Below, piece after piece: positions 20,598 through 29,180 of a DNA stretch of 64,000 nucleotides. The stretch spans positions 124,001-188,000 of the forward strand of contig DULJ01000086.1 of assembly GCA_012840465.1 (NCBI GenBank). Reading direction: 5' to 3'. The position numbers and the translations under genes were made by a program. The DNA comes from Caryophanales bacterium. GTDB taxonomy: Bacteria; Bacillota; Bacilli; Bacillales; Bacillaceae_J. The notes beneath the pieces were generated by a model. It ran no database searches. It saw only the letters and a program-made list of their open reading frames with translations, and was not told the origin of the DNA. Each line of letters begins with the position of its first letter. The first letter of the stretch is position 1.

Positions 20598-20864
20598 ATT
20601 CCTAAAAGATATAAAAAGTGTTTTTAATGAAGCGTAGGAACCAACAGCAGCATAGCCATAAAACCAGCCCATAAAAATTCCAGCAAAGAGATGATGGCGA
20701 TGACTTATAAAAATGGAGAAGATTAATCCTAAAACAAGTGCAACTGTTGGTACATATTTCTTCGGTACATTGACAAAGGTTTTAATAAGCTGAGTAACGA
20801 TCATTACAATCGGTACGGCAATAACAGCATCCCAAAAGTTTGTATGTATCGTTGGAAAATCCAT
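20574..20864 (-). CDS. Small membrane protein, holin-like
   Basis: 96 residues with three hydrophobic segments: A-V-I-A-V-P-I-V-M-I-V near residues 13-25, V-A-L-V-L-G-L-I-F-S-I-F around 41-53, and G-I-F-M-G-W-F-Y around 62-75. The first two are separated by a basic K-K-Y-V-P turn. The general pattern recalls small phage-holin-like proteins found in Bacillus genomes, but I cannot assign a family with certainty or give a role. RBS AGGAGG lies upstream on the minus strand. Convergent with glnA. Confidence 0.65.
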   Translation of the reverse strand: MDFPTIHTNFWDAVIAVPIVMIVTQLIKTFVNVPKKYVPTVALVLGLIFSIFISHRHHLFAGIFMGWFYGYAAVGSYASLKTLFISFRNHKSPQHQ

Positions 20865-20909
20865 AATAAAAATGCACCTCCTATGAATAGGATTTCATAT
20901 TAATGAAAA

Positions 20910-20945
20910 AATAAACACCTTAGAAAAAATATCTAAGGTGTTTAA
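20910..20945 (-). terminator. Terminator of lexA
   Basis: Twelve-bp perfect stem AAACACCTTAGA (20913-20924) / 20932-20943; on the minus strand it is followed by ATTTTTTC. Confidence 0.85.
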
Positions 20946-20955
20946 AAGTGGTAAA

Positions 20956-21579
20956 TTAATCAATACTTCGATAAAGTCCAATGACTTTACCTAGTATCGT
21001 AACATGACGTACAATAATGGGGTCCATAGATGAATTTTCCGGCTGTAAGCGAATAAAATCCTTCTCCTTGAAGAAACGTTTAACAGTGGCTTCGTTTTCT
21101 TCTGTCATGGCTACGATGATTTCACCGTTATTGGCAGTATGTTGCTGGCGAACAATGACTAAATCACCGTTAAATATCCCTGCTTCAATCATGCTTTCCC
21201 CATCAATCACGAGAATAAAAAGATTGCCGTCATGGGGAACTAATTTTTCAGGTAGTGGGATATAATCCTCAATGTTCTCAATCGCCGTAATTGGAATACC
21301 CGCGGTTACTTTACCGATAATAGGGATATTTATAGTTTCACCTTTAGGAATAAGATTTGTATCATCATGTATTAGTATTTCAATAGCCCTTGGTTTTGTT
21401 GGGTCTCTACGAATATATCCCTTTTTTTCAAGTCTAGCTAAATGGCCGTGAACGGTGGAGCTTGATGCTAAACCGACAGCCTCACCAATTTCCCTAACAG
21501 ATGGTGGATAACCTTTATCGCTTACCTGCTGTTTTATAAATTCTAGAATATCTTGTTGTCTTTTCGAGATCTTTGTCAT
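20956..21579 (-). CDS. lexA: SOS repressor LexA
   Basis: 207 residues. The N-terminal winged helix (R-Q-Q-D-I-L-E-F-I, then [18 protein letters not shown]) binds SOS boxes. The linker contains the self-cleavage dipeptide in V-T-A-G-I-P. The serine protease domain has G-E-S-M (nucleophile Ser) and the Lys in E-A-T-V-K-R-F. RecA filaments trigger autocleavage. A one-mismatch SOS box lies about 60 bp upstream, consistent with autoregulation. The divergent yneA/yneB cell-division genes usual in Bacillus are absent. Confidence 0.97.
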   Translation of the reverse strand: MTKISKRQQDILEFIKQQVSDKGYPPSVREIGEAVGLASSSTVHGHLARLEKKGYIRRDPTKPRAIEILIHDDTNLIPKGETINIPIIGKVTAGIPITAIENIEDYIPLPEKLVPHDGNLFILVIDGESMIEAGIFNGDLVIVRQQHTANNGEIIVAMTEENEATVKRFFKEKDFIRLQPENSSMDPIIVRHVTILGKVIGLYRSID

Positions 21580-21640
21580 ATTCTAACACCTCATTTATCC
21601 CATATATTAATAGAATTATAACAAACTTGGCAACAAATTA

Positions 21641-21654
21641 CAAACATAAGTTCG
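21641..21654. promoter_or_regulatory. LexA (SOS) box
   Basis: CAAACATAAGTTCG matches the Bacillus consensus CGAAC-N4-GTTCG at 9 of 10 defined positions. It is followed by degenerate half-sites (TTCGAA, TTCGAAC) up to 21667. It lies between lexA and the next plus-strand gene. Confidence 0.6.
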
Positions 21655-21684
21655 AAAGTTTTTCGAACAAGCTCGAAAAATCGA

Positions 21685-21716
21685 TCTATCAAATTCGCCG
21701 AGGCAAATTTGATAGA
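21685..21716. repeat. Long hairpin sharing its tail with the 28.9-kb structured repeat
   Basis: TCTATCAAATTCGCC (21685-21699) pairs with GGCAAATTTGATAGA (21702-21716) with one mismatch. The 3' arm plus apex CGCCGAGGCAAATTTGATA recurs, with two differences, as CGCCAAGGCGAATTTGATA at about 29036-29054. No T-run follows. It occupies the place where yneA/yneB would be expected. Confidence 0.55.
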
Positions 21717-21789
21717 CGGATTTCTGGACATAATGAAAACAATATAGTAAAAATAATGAAGAATATTGGAGAAAAAGGAGTACATCACA

Positions 21790-22032
21790 TTGATTTCTAA
21801 AGAAAAACTTAATCGAATCAACCAATTATCGAAAAAGGCTAAAACAGAGGGCCTTACAAAGGAAGAAACGATAGAACAGAAAAAGTTAAGAGAGGAATAT
21901 ATCAAGAATTTCCGAAAACAGTTTAAGGATACGCTTCATAGCGTAACGATTGTGGATGTAGAAGGAAATGATGTAACACCAGAGAAACTTCGCGCCAGTA
22001 AACAACGGAGAAATAATCCGGGACTTCACTAA
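21790..22032 (+). CDS. ynzC: DUF896 family protein YnzC
   Basis: 80 residues from the TTG at 21790, 9 nt after AAAGGAG; the ATG at 21766 lies upstream of that site. DUF896 proteins are small soluble helical proteins of unknown function; B. subtilis YnzC (77 residues) is in the lexA-yneAB SOS operon. Conserved features are I-N-Q-L-S-K-K-A-K, L-T-K-E-E, E-Y-I-K-N-F-R and the C-terminal G-N-D-V-T-P-E-K-L. It precedes tkt as in B. subtilis, but here directly follows the lexA upstream region, so it may be directly under LexA control. Confidence 0.85.
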   Translation: MISKEKLNRINQLSKKAKTEGLTKEETIEQKKLREEYIKNFRKQFKDTLHSVTIVDVEGNDVTPEKLRASKQRRNNPGLH

Positions 22033-22160
22033 TTTATTACTATAAATTATAGCCCCTTAACAAAGAATAAAGGTATAATAGTGTTGGAATTTTGTTGAAC
22101 TATTGGTTTTATGAGTATATTATGGAAACCGAGTATAAAAATGTGGAAGGATGAAATTCA

Positions 22161-24167
22161 ATGTCATTATCTATCGAACAATTAGCGATCGGTTCGATTC
22201 GTACATTAGCAATTGATGCAATCGAGAAAGCAAATTCAGGACACCCTGGTATGCCAATGGGAGCCGCACCAATGGCTTATAAGTTATGGACGAAATTTAT
22301 GAAGCATAACCCAGCTAACCCAGAGTGGTTTAACCGTGACCGCTTTGTTTTATCAGCAGGTCATGGTTCCATGCTGCTTTATAGTCTACTACATCTATGT
22401 GGTTATGGCCTATCCATTGATGATTTAAAAAATTTCCGTCAATGGGGATCAAAAACGCCAGGTCATCCTGAATATGGTCATACAAAAGGTGTTGAGGCAA
22501 CAACAGGTCCACTTGGACAAGGTGTAGCAACAGCAGTCGGGATGGCAATGGCTGAAAGACATTTAGCTGCTAAATATAATAAAGAGAATTTTGAAATTAT
22601 CAATCATTTTACATATAGCATCTGTGGTGATGGCGATTTAATGGAAGGTGTTTCAGCTGAATCTGCATCACTGGCAGGACATTTAAAGCTTGGCCGCTTA
22701 GTGATTTTATATGATTCGAATGATATTTCTTTAGACGGCGACCTAAACCGTTCGTTCTCAGAAAATGTAATGAAACGTTACGAAGCATATGGCTGGCAGG
22801 TTATATGTGTAGAAGATGGAAACAATCTTGAGGAAATTGAAAAAGCGCTTGAGAAAGCTAGAGCAGATTTAGATCGTCCTACTTTAATTGAAGTAAGAAC
22901 GACGATCGGCTACGGTTCTCCTAATAAAGCGGGGAAATCAGCGTCACACGGTGCGCCACTAGGTCAGGACGAAGCAAAACTAACAAAACAAGCCTATCAA
23001 TGGACATTTGAAGAGGATTTCCATGTACCACAGGAAGTATATGATCATTTTAATAAAGAAGTAAAAGAAGCAGGCAGTGAGCTTGAAGAATCTTGGAACA
23101 GTCTGTTTGCTCAATATACAGAACAGTATCCTGAGTTGGGTCAACAATTACAATTAGCCATTTCAGGGAAACTGCCTGAAGGGTGGGCTAAAGAACTTCC
23201 AACTTATGAAGTGGGAAGTAAATCAGCTAGCCGTGATTCATCCGGTCAAACGATTAATGCGATTGCAAAAGCTGTACCACAATTTTTTGGCGGTTCCGCA
23301 GATTTAGCAAGCTCAAACAAGACAGCTATGAAGGAACAAGGTGATTTTTCTTCTGCTGATTATAGTGGACGCAATATCTGGTTTGGGGTTCGTGAATTTG
23401 CGATGGGTGCAGCCTTAAATGGTATGGCATTGCATGGGGGAGTGAAAGTATTTGGAGGAACATTCTTTGTTTTCTCTGATTATCTACGTCCAGCCGTTCG
23501 TTTAGCGGCGCTTATGGGCTTACCAGTAACCTATGTATTTACACATGACAGTATTGCAGTTGGGGAAGATGGACCAACACATGAACCAATTGAGCACTTA
23601 GCCGCTCTTCGCGCGATGCCCAATCTATCAACAATCCGCCCAGCAGATGGTAATGAGACAGCAGCAGCTTGGAAGGTGGCACTTGAAAGCGAAAATAGAC
23701 CAACAGCGCTTATTTTATCTCGTCAAGGCTTGCCAACTATTGAAGGAACAGCTCAAAATGCCTATGAAGGTGTTAAAAAAGGAGCTTATGTCATTAGTAA
23801 GTCTGAAAAAGAAACAGCTGATGCGCTTATTTTAGCAACAGGTTCTGAGGTACAATTAGGTATTGAAGCACAAACGGTTCTTATAAACGAAGGCATCGAC
23901 GTTTCTGTTATAAGTATGCCGGCATGGGATCGCTTTGAAGAGCAACCTTCTGAATATAAAGAGTCAGTATTACCAAAGAATGTTAAGAAAAGATTAGCGG
24001 TTGAAATGGCTTGTTCATTTGGCTGGAATCGATATACTGGTGATGAAGGCGAAATTATCGCGATTGATAAGTTCGGAGCATCCGCACCGGGAGAGAAAAT
24101 AATGGAAGAATACGGATTCACTGTCGAAAATGTAGTATCAAAAGTAAAAGCTATGCTTGGAAAATAA
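22161..24167 (+). CDS. tkt: Transketolase
   Basis: 668 residues. Thiamine-diphosphate enzyme of the pentose phosphate pathway moving two-carbon ketol units between sugar phosphates. Visible are the N-terminal [26 protein letters not shown] and the TPP motif G-D-G-D-L-M-E-G ending in S-N-D-I-S-L-D-G. The pyrimidine domain has [27 protein letters not shown]. The C-terminal domain follows. The RBS is TGGAAGGATG. Its neighbourhood (ynzC before, sirA after) is the standard one. Confidence 0.98.
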   Translation: MSLSIEQLAIGSIRTLAIDAIEKANSGHPGMPMGAAPMAYKLWTKFMKHNPANPEWFNRDRFVLSAGHGSMLLYSLLHLCGYGLSIDDLKNFRQWGSKTPGHPEYGHTKGVEATTGPLGQGVATAVGMAMAERHLAAKYNKENFEIINHFTYSICGDGDLMEGVSAESASLAGHLKLGRLVILYDSNDISLDGDLNRSFSENVMKRYEAYGWQVICVEDGNNLEEIEKALEKARADLDRPTLIEVRTTIGYGSPNKAGKSASHGAPLGQDEAKLTKQAYQWTFEEDFHVPQEVYDHFNKEVKEAGSELEESWNSLFAQYTEQYPELGQQLQLAISGKLPEGWAKELPTYEVGSKSASRDSSGQTINAIAKAVPQFFGGSADLASSNKTAMKEQGDFSSADYSGRNIWFGVREFAMGAALNGMALHGGVKVFGGTFFVFSDYLRPAVRLAALMGLPVTYVFTHDSIAVGEDGPTHEPIEHLAALRAMPNLSTIRPADGNETAAAWKVALESENRPTALILSRQGLPTIEGTAQNAYEGVKKGAYVISKSEKETADALILATGSEVQLGIEAQTVLINEGIDVSVISMPAWDRFEEQPSEYKESVLPKNVKKRLAVEMACSFGWNRYTGDEGEIIAIDKFGASAPGEKIMEEYGFTVENVVSKVKAMLGK

Positions 24168-24188
24168 TAATAAAAATAATAAAAGGGG

Positions 24189-24222
24189 AAGGCTGACCCG
24201 AATGAAAAAGTCAGCCTTTTCT
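24189..24222 (+). terminator. Terminator of tkt
   Basis: AAGGCTGAC (24189-24197) pairs with GTCAGCCTT (24210-24218), then TTC. Confidence 0.75.
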
Positions 24223-24227
24223 ACTCT

Positions 24228-24294
24228 TTACGACAAAACTAGTGGATTCTTTTAGCAGTAGTTGACAATCATTTCTCCCTACTTCATCTATACT
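24228..24294 (+). promoter_or_regulatory. Candidate Spo0A-activated promoter of sirA
   Basis: TTGACA (24262-24267) and TATACT (24289-24294) are separated by 21 nt. Such a long spacer is typical of SigA promoters activated by phosphorylated Spo0A (for example spoIIG). A near-consensus 0A box reads TTTTGTCGTAA on the minus strand at 24228-24238. sirA is a Spo0A target in B. subtilis. Confidence 0.45.
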
Positions 24295-24328
24295 TTAAAT
24301 AGAAATAGTAGAGTAGGGGGAATATTGA

Positions 24329-24778
24329 ATGAGAAACTATTATATCTATCTTCTTAAAGACGATGTAGCCTACGAATATTTTGGAAAAGAAATTTTAATA
24401 TTTAATTTATTCCTTGAAAAATTACAAGAGCGGAGTCAAGTGCGTTTACAAATATTGTTAAATCAAATTCATTATATTACTAACCCGATATCGGTTATTG
24501 AAATCAATAGATATATCGAAAAAAATTTACATGTGGCAGCAGATTATAAGCAAAACACTACTCAATTTTTATATGAAGTTAATACAAGTAGAAATTATTC
24601 TTATGCGAAGCTTGAAATTTTTGATCGTTATATAAAATTGTCTTCTGAGGGCAGTTATGACGCGGAAACACACTTTTTTGAGGTGCTTCGCAAGTATAAC
24701 TCATGCTTTTTAGCAATGGATTTTGAGAACCAACATTTTGGTTGGTTAAACCCAATTAAGCAGGAACGGTATATTTAA
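24329..24778 (+). CDS. sirA: Sporulation inhibitor of replication SirA
   Basis: 149 residues against 148 in B. subtilis. SirA binds domain I of DnaA and blocks new rounds of replication once a cell commits to sporulation. Family landmarks are the N-terminal Y-Y-I-Y-L-L-K-D-D, E-Y-F-G-K-E, H-Y-I-T-N-P-I-S, E-A-x-T-H-F-F-E-V-L and the C-terminal C-F-L-A-M-D-F and F-G-W-L-N-P-I-K. The RBS is AGGGGGAA. The 21-nt-spaced promoter upstream fits Spo0A control. Confidence 0.92.
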   Translation: MRNYYIYLLKDDVAYEYFGKEILIFNLFLEKLQERSQVRLQILLNQIHYITNPISVIEINRYIEKNLHVAADYKQNTTQFLYEVNTSRNYSYAKLEIFDRYIKLSSEGSYDAETHFFEVLRKYNSCFLAMDFENQHFGWLNPIKQERYI

Positions 24779-24867
24779 TAAAGTGAAATTTTGAAAACTT
24801 ATTGTGTATTCGTAGACGTTCTAGTACACTGTAAAAATAGGACAACTATGAGGAGGAAAGAGTTTTT

Positions 24868-25083
24868 ATGTGGCTTAATATTACAATAGGAGTAGTTGCA
24901 TTACTAGCAGGTATTGCGATCGGCTTCTTTATTGCCAGAAAATACATGGAAAACTATTTAAAAAATAATCCACCAATTAATGAACAAATGCTAAAGGTTA
25001 TGATGGCGCAGATGGGTCAGAAGCCTTCTCAAAAGAAAATAAATCAGATGATGTCACAAATGAACAAGCTTCAAAAAAAATAA
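24868..25083 (+). CDS. yneF: UPF0154 membrane protein YneF
   Basis: 71 residues: one N-terminal transmembrane helix ([17 protein letters not shown], about residues 6-22), a basic R-K-Y-M, then a soluble Met/Gln/Lys-rich tail with repeated M-M-x-Q-M. Function unknown; the family is universal in Bacillus and is found next to sirA. The RBS is GAGGAGGAAAG. Confidence 0.9.
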   Translation: MWLNITIGVVALLAGIAIGFFIARKYMENYLKNNPPINEQMLKVMMAQMGQKPSQKKINQMMSQMNKLQKK

Positions 25084-25094
25084 TAGTGAATGTC

Positions 25095-25135
25095 TTAAAA
25101 GGGGCCGTCTCGTAAAGGGGTGGCTCTTTTTTGAT
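25095..25135 (+). terminator. Imperfect terminator of yneF
   Basis: AAAAGGGGCCGTCTC and GGGGTGGCTCTTTTTT can form an imperfect G-U-containing stem followed by a T-run. Confidence 0.5.
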
Positions 25136-25164
25136 TTGATAAGGAACTACTTCAAGTCTATAAT
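25136..25164 (+). promoter_or_regulatory. SigA promoter of selU
   Basis: TTGATA (25136-25141), 17-nt spacer, TATAAT (25159-25164), ending 42 nt before the start codon. Confidence 0.75.
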
Positions 25165-25206
25165 GGGATAGTACGTTTAAATTTAAATAAAGGATGAAAT
25201 AATTTT

Positions 25207-26277
25207 ATGCAAGTTTCTATACCTACGATTTCTATAACAGATGCATTGAAAGAGGATGCTGTCTTCATCGATGTCCGGTCTCCGGGTGAATATGAAGAAT
25301 TTCATATCCCAAACGCCATAAGTGTCCCATTGTTTTCAAATGAGGAACGAGCACAGGTCGGAACAACTTATAAACAAATAGGTCAAGGGAAAGCGATTGA
25401 TTTAGGAGTAACAATCTTTTCCAAAAAGCTACCTGAATTTTATCAAACATACAAGAAAATAGCGAAAGAAAACAAACATAAAAATATCATTGTCTATTGT
25501 TGGCGTGGCGGGATGAGAAGTGGAACGGTTGTTTCCTTTCTTGGAACGTTAAAGCTCCCATTAATTCAACTACAAGGTGGTATTCGCGAGTTTAGGAAGT
25601 TAATTCAAGCCGAGCTTGAATACTTTTCAACCATTGAAAAACAATTTATCGTTTTGGAAGGTAACACGGGTACACACAAAACAGATATCTTAGAAGCTCT
25701 CCAGAAGGAGAACTATCCGGTATTAGATTTAGAAGGTCTTGCTGGGCATCGTGGATCGACTTTTGGAGGAATTGGCTTAAACCCGAAATCACAAAAGAAA
25801 TTTGAATGTGATTTAGTTCTCCGTTTAAGGGAATTACAGGATTCGCCCTATTGGATTATTGAGGCTGAAAGCAAACGGGTTGGCAGAATTATCCTTCCTG
25901 ATTTTATTTTAAAAGGAAAAGATGCGGGTTTGCGAATCCATATTCATTCACCAATCGAAAGCCGGATTAAAGCGATATGCGACACATATCAATTTGAAAA
26001 TTATCATGACGAATTTATTCATGCCATCGAAATTCTAAAAAAACGAATGAATCCTAATTTATATAATCAAATTATGGAAAGTTTTAATAATCGCCAATAT
26101 GGGTTGTTTGTAAAGCTTATATTAGAAGAATATTATGATCCAAAATACACTTTTGCTGCCGATCAATATGAGACACCTGTTCGTTTTGTACAAATCCAGG
26201 GTCTAGAAGACGGTATAAAAGTTGTTAAAACTGAATTAAATTCAATCGTGAAGGGAATGGGGCTGCTAACAACGTAA
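25207..26277 (+). CDS. selU: tRNA 2-selenouridine synthase
   Basis: 356 residues (MnmH/YbbB family; E. coli 364). Replaces sulfur by selenium at the wobble 2-thiouridine of tRNAs for Lys, Glu and Gln, via a geranylated intermediate and selenophosphate. The N-terminal rhodanese domain has F-I-D-V-R-S-P-G-E-Y and the catalytic loop C98-W-R-G-G-M-R-S-G, matching E. coli Cys97. The C-terminal P-loop domain has L-E-G-N-T-G-T-H-K-T. B. subtilis does not have this gene here, and selenophosphate synthetase must be encoded elsewhere. It fits with selC 3 kb downstream. Confidence 0.93.
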   Translation: MQVSIPTISITDALKEDAVFIDVRSPGEYEEFHIPNAISVPLFSNEERAQVGTTYKQIGQGKAIDLGVTIFSKKLPEFYQTYKKIAKENKHKNIIVYCWRGGMRSGTVVSFLGTLKLPLIQLQGGIREFRKLIQAELEYFSTIEKQFIVLEGNTGTHKTDILEALQKENYPVLDLEGLAGHRGSTFGGIGLNPKSQKKFECDLVLRLRELQDSPYWIIEAESKRVGRIILPDFILKGKDAGLRIHIHSPIESRIKAICDTYQFENYHDEFIHAIEILKKRMNPNLYNQIMESFNNRQYGLFVKLILEEYYDPKYTFAADQYETPVRFVQIQGLEDGIKVVKTELNSIVKGMGLLTT

Positions 26278-26406
26278 CTTTATTCAGCTGAAATCAGCCT
26301 CCTGACGTAAAAGTTTTAGATTAAAATGTTATGAATTTCCCTGTAGATTTGGTAGACTAATATAAAATGCAATATGTATTAAAACCTTTTGGGAGTTGTT
26401 TAATGA

Positions 26407-27114
26407 ATGGCTGACGTAAACGTTTTTCTAGCGTTTGGAGCGGGATTTTTATCTTTTATTTCACCGTGTTGTTTACCTTTATATCCTGCATTTTTATCTT
26501 ACATAACAGGTGTTTCAGTAACTGAATTAAAAGAAGAAAATGCGATGATGCAAAAGCGAACGATGCTCCATACGATATTCTTCTTAATCGGTTTCTCAAG
26601 CATATTTATTATGTTAGGGATGTCAACCTCTTTTATCGGAAAGTTTTTTATGCAATACAATGATTTAATCAGACAAATCGGTGCAATTTTAATTGTCTTT
26701 TTCGGTTTTATTATTGTTGGCGTACTAAAACCCGATTTTTTAATGAAGGATCGTAAAATAGCCTTTAAAAATCGGCCGGCAGGTTTTATTGGATCTATCT
26801 TAATCGGAATGGGCTTTGCGGCAGGGTGGACACCTTGTACAGGACCTATTTTAGCAGCTGTTCTCGCTTTAAGTGTCTCCAATCCTGGGTCAGGGATGAT
26901 GTATATGATCGCCTATACACTTGGATTTGCCGTTCCGTTTTTCATCCTGTCATTTTTTATTGGAAGAATGCAATGGATTAAAAGAAACAGTGTTAAAATT
27001 ATACAAATTGGCGGTTATGTCATGATTGTCATGGGTATCTTCCTATTCTTTGATTGGATGACAAAAATCACGACATATTTAATCGGTATTTTTGGTGGAT
27101 TTACTGGATTTTAA
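26407..27114 (+). CDS. ccdA: Cytochrome c biogenesis thiol-disulfide transporter CcdA
   Basis: 235 residues, six-helix membrane protein of the DsbD/CcdA family that carries reducing equivalents across the membrane for cytochrome c maturation and spore cortex formation. The two redox cysteines lie in S-P-C-C-L-P-L-Y-P (helix 1; a second Cys follows the usual one) and [10 protein letters not shown] (helix 4). GGGAGTTG precedes the ATG. Start of the ccdABC run. Confidence 0.94.
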   Translation: MADVNVFLAFGAGFLSFISPCCLPLYPAFLSYITGVSVTELKEENAMMQKRTMLHTIFFLIGFSSIFIMLGMSTSFIGKFFMQYNDLIRQIGAILIVFFGFIIVGVLKPDFLMKDRKIAFKNRPAGFIGSILIGMGFAAGWTPCTGPILAAVLALSVSNPGSGMMYMIAYTLGFAVPFFILSFFIGRMQWIKRNSVKIIQIGGYVMIVMGIFLFFDWMTKITTYLIGIFGGFTGF

Positions 27115-27207
27115 CTATGGTAAATAATGAATGAGTATAATATAATGTACTAGTCTTATTTTTTACAAAGATATTATATCGCAAAAGTTTTGTAGGAGGA
27201 TGAAAAA

Positions 27208-27570
27208 ATGGCTAGAATATTAATTGTAGATGATGCGAAATTTATGAGAATGACTCTTACAAATATTTTGCAAAAAGGAAATCACCACGTTGTCGGTGAA
27301 GCTGACAATGGTCGCATTGGAATTGAGTTATATAAAGAACTTAAGCCAGACATCGTAACGATGGATATTACTATGCCAGAAATGAATGGTTTAGAAGCTG
27401 TTAAACAAATTAAATCATTAAATCCAAATGCAATCATCATCATGTGTTCTGCGTTGGGCCAACAAAAACTTGTTGTAGAAGCGATTGAATCTGGTGCAAA
27501 AGATTTTATTGTGAAACCGTTCGATGAAAGCAGAGTTCTTGAAGCAGTATCTAGAGTATTAGAAAGATAA
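27208..27570 (+). CDS. ccdB: CheY-like single-domain response regulator CcdB/YneI
   Basis: 120 residues, a receiver domain with no output domain: acidic pair D-D at residues 8-9, phospho-acceptor Asp in T-M-D-I-T-M-P (about residue 53), Ser in M-C-S-A-L-G and Lys in F-I-V-K-P-F. In B. subtilis the gene lies between ccdA and ccdC, but its partner kinase and role are unclear. The RBS is TAGGAGGATG. Confidence 0.9.
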   Translation: MARILIVDDAKFMRMTLTNILQKGNHHVVGEADNGRIGIELYKELKPDIVTMDITMPEMNGLEAVKQIKSLNPNAIIIMCSALGQQKLVVEAIESGAKDFIVKPFDESRVLEAVSRVLER

Positions 27571-27583
27571 AAATAGTTTATAT

Positions 27584-27626
27584 AACCACTTTTTAGATCC
27601 AGTCTTTGGTCATTAAGTGGTTTTTC
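27584..27626 (+). terminator. Terminator between ccdB and ccdC
   Basis: AACCACTT (27584-27591) pairs with AAGTGGTT (27615-27622), then TTTC; the loop is long (23 nt), so it may be partial. Confidence 0.5.
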
Positions 27627-27643
27627 TATCCTATGGTGATGAA

Positions 27644-28135
27644 ATGAGTGATAATAGCATGTTAATAGCTGTATCTACAGTGGGCGCTTTAATGATGGCT
27701 GTATTCGTAATGTTTGTACGAATGAAGGCTGCAAAAAAGCCAACTAATGCGAAAAAAATTATCTTGCCGCCCGTCTTTATGAGTACAGGATTCTTAATGT
27801 TTACTGTTCCGATGTTTTGGGTGACACCAGCCGAAATCCTTGAGGCATTTTCAGTAGGGATGCTCTTTTCATTGTTTTTGATTAAAACCTCAAAATTTGA
27901 GGTGCGCGACAATCAAATTTATTTGCAAAGATCAAAAGCGTTTATTTTTATTTTAGTTGGGTTATTGTTGTTGAGGACTTTTTTGAAATCCATTCTTGGA
28001 CAATATATTTCACTGGGGCAAACAAGCGGAATGTTTTTTATTCTAGCATTTGGGATGATTCTGCCATGGAGATTAGCCATGTTATATTCGTATAAAAAAC
28101 TCGAAAAAACATTACCAGAAAATAATTGGTTATAG
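27644..28135 (+). CDS. ccdC: CcdC family membrane protein
   Basis: 163 residues from the ATG at 27644 (GGTGAT 4 nt upstream); an earlier frame start at 27617 lies in the terminator. Five hydrophobic segments are visible, including A-V-S-T-V-G-A-L-M-M-A-V-F-V-M-F-V and F-I-L-V-G-L-L-L-L. In B. subtilis CcdC (YneJ) is encoded with ccdA but is not essential for cytochrome c synthesis. Shares the ccd block with ccdA and ccdB. Confidence 0.85.
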   Translation: MSDNSMLIAVSTVGALMMAVFVMFVRMKAAKKPTNAKKIILPPVFMSTGFLMFTVPMFWVTPAEILEAFSVGMLFSLFLIKTSKFEVRDNQIYLQRSKAFIFILVGLLLLRTFLKSILGQYISLGQTSGMFFILAFGMILPWRLAMLYSYKKLEKTLPENNWL

Positions 28136-28172
28136 AAAAAAAGAGGTTTACCGTTCGGTTAACCTCTTTTTT
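28136..28172. terminator. Bidirectional terminator between ccdC and yneK
   Basis: AAAAAAGAGGTTTACC / GGTTAACCTCTTTTTT stem (one mismatch) with a GTTC loop; T-runs on both strands. Confidence 0.85.
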
Positions 28173-28180
28173 AATGAATG

Positions 28181-28606
28181 CTAAAATAAACTTTCATATG
28201 GCGTAATATCGATTTGTTTTTTTTCTAAAGTTTTTCGTAAAAATTTATGATCTCGCTTTGGTGTTGCTTGAATATAACCTTTTACGATTAAGCTTTCTGT
28301 TATCGCATCGGCTTTTTCCTCTAAAGCGAGTGCTCCAATCTTGGCTGCAATTTTCTGTCTAGCGACGTCCCGGAAAAGTTCAGGAACCGGTTTCACTAGC
28401 TCCTCTAATAATTCTCTTTCTTTATCCGGCCATAGATGTCTTGTTTCGTTTATAAAATGTTCTTCCCAATCGATAATCGATTTTCCATCTTCCTTTGGCA
28501 GACGTTTTAAAAATTTCCGAAACATAAAAAAGCCGCCAATAAAAAGCATAACGACTAAAAAGACAGTCCAAAAAAGAATAAGCCACTGTGTCCAATTTGC
28601 AAACAT
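28181..28606 (-). CDS. yneK: DUF2621 membrane protein YneK
   Basis: 141 residues, the length of B. subtilis YneK. One N-terminal transmembrane helix (residues about 6-28, W-L-I-L-F-W-T-V-F-L-V-V-M-L-F) is followed by basic F-R-K-F-L-K-R and a cytoplasmic domain with D-W-E-E-H-F-I, G-A-L-A-L-E-E-K-A-D and the conserved C-terminus I-D-I-T-P-Y-E-S-L. Function unknown. The RBS is TAGAGGTGG. It is the last gene that follows B. subtilis order; cotM, sspP, sspO and citB, expected next, are not here. Confidence 0.88.
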   Translation of the reverse strand: MFANWTQWLILFWTVFLVVMLFIGGFFMFRKFLKRLPKEDGKSIIDWEEHFINETRHLWPDKERELLEELVKPVPELFRDVARQKIAAKIGALALEEKADAITESLIVKGYIQATPKRDHKFLRKTLEKKQIDITPYESLF

Positions 28607-28753
28607 ATTTCCACCTCTAATTTATCCGAACTATTGCTACCCCTTATTTTATCAGTATTTTAGGAATAAAACCAATACAATCTATGATGATGTAAGTGAT
28701 GAATAAGTATTGGCAGAAACAGGGACTCTATTATTGTGAAAGGAGTGATGACC

Positions 28754-28906
28754 ATGACAAACAAAAAGCGACGCAATAATCCACAAGCTGGGAGCCAAAA
28801 AGGAAAACCATTTAGTGAGGCAATGAGTGCCGGAGATAATGTAATGGCTGCTGAAGAAATGGAGAAAGCTATTAATCCGACAAGAACTACAATGAGCGAT
28901 GGTTAA
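28754..28906 (+). CDS. Small hydrophilic protein, possibly spore-associated
   Basis: 50 residues from an ATG at 28754, 8 nt after AAAGGAGTGA. The N-terminus is basic (T-N-K-K-R-R-N-N-P-Q-A-G), and the rest is soluble with Gly/Ala/Met/Glu and E-M-E-K-A-I-N-P-T. The composition (small, hydrophilic, no Cys) and location next to the yne block resemble minor small acid-soluble spore proteins, but I do not recognise the family. The strong RBS and clean stop support it as a real gene. Confidence 0.6.
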   Translation: MTNKKRRNNPQAGSQKGKPFSEAMSAGDNVMAAEEMEKAINPTRTTMSDG

Positions 28907-28907
28907 A

Positions 28908-29056
28908 GCCTTCGGCGGATGCCACGGATTTTAAAAGGTAGCTTTTCGAGCAGATCAAAGACTAAGAACGCCACATCCTGTGGCAACGTCTTTGTGACCC
29001 ACGTCCTGTGGGCCTAAAAAATCTGGGCACAAATACGCCAAGGCGAATTTGATATA
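28908..29056. repeat. Multi-helix structured intergenic element
   Basis: About 150 nt with nested complementarity. An outer stem joins CCTTCGGCGGATGCCACGGA... (from 28909) to the 3' side ...AATCTGGGCACAAATACGCC (ending 29039). AAAGAC (28957-28962) pairs with GTCTTT and encloses GCCACA-TCC-TGTGGC. A separate CCCAC-GTCCT-GTGGG hairpin follows. The 3' tail CGCCAAGGCGAATTTGATA resembles the hairpin at 21.7 kb. I believe similar elements recur in Bacillus-group genomes; no function known to me. Confidence 0.55.
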
Positions 29057-29180
29057 AAGTGTAGTATAAAACGTCGTGTAAGTGCGACGTTTTATTTCGT
29101 TATTTCAAAATAATTCCGATGCTTTTCCATTGCTTAAATCTAGGAAAACTAGTATAATACAAAACGTAGCATAATTCGAT

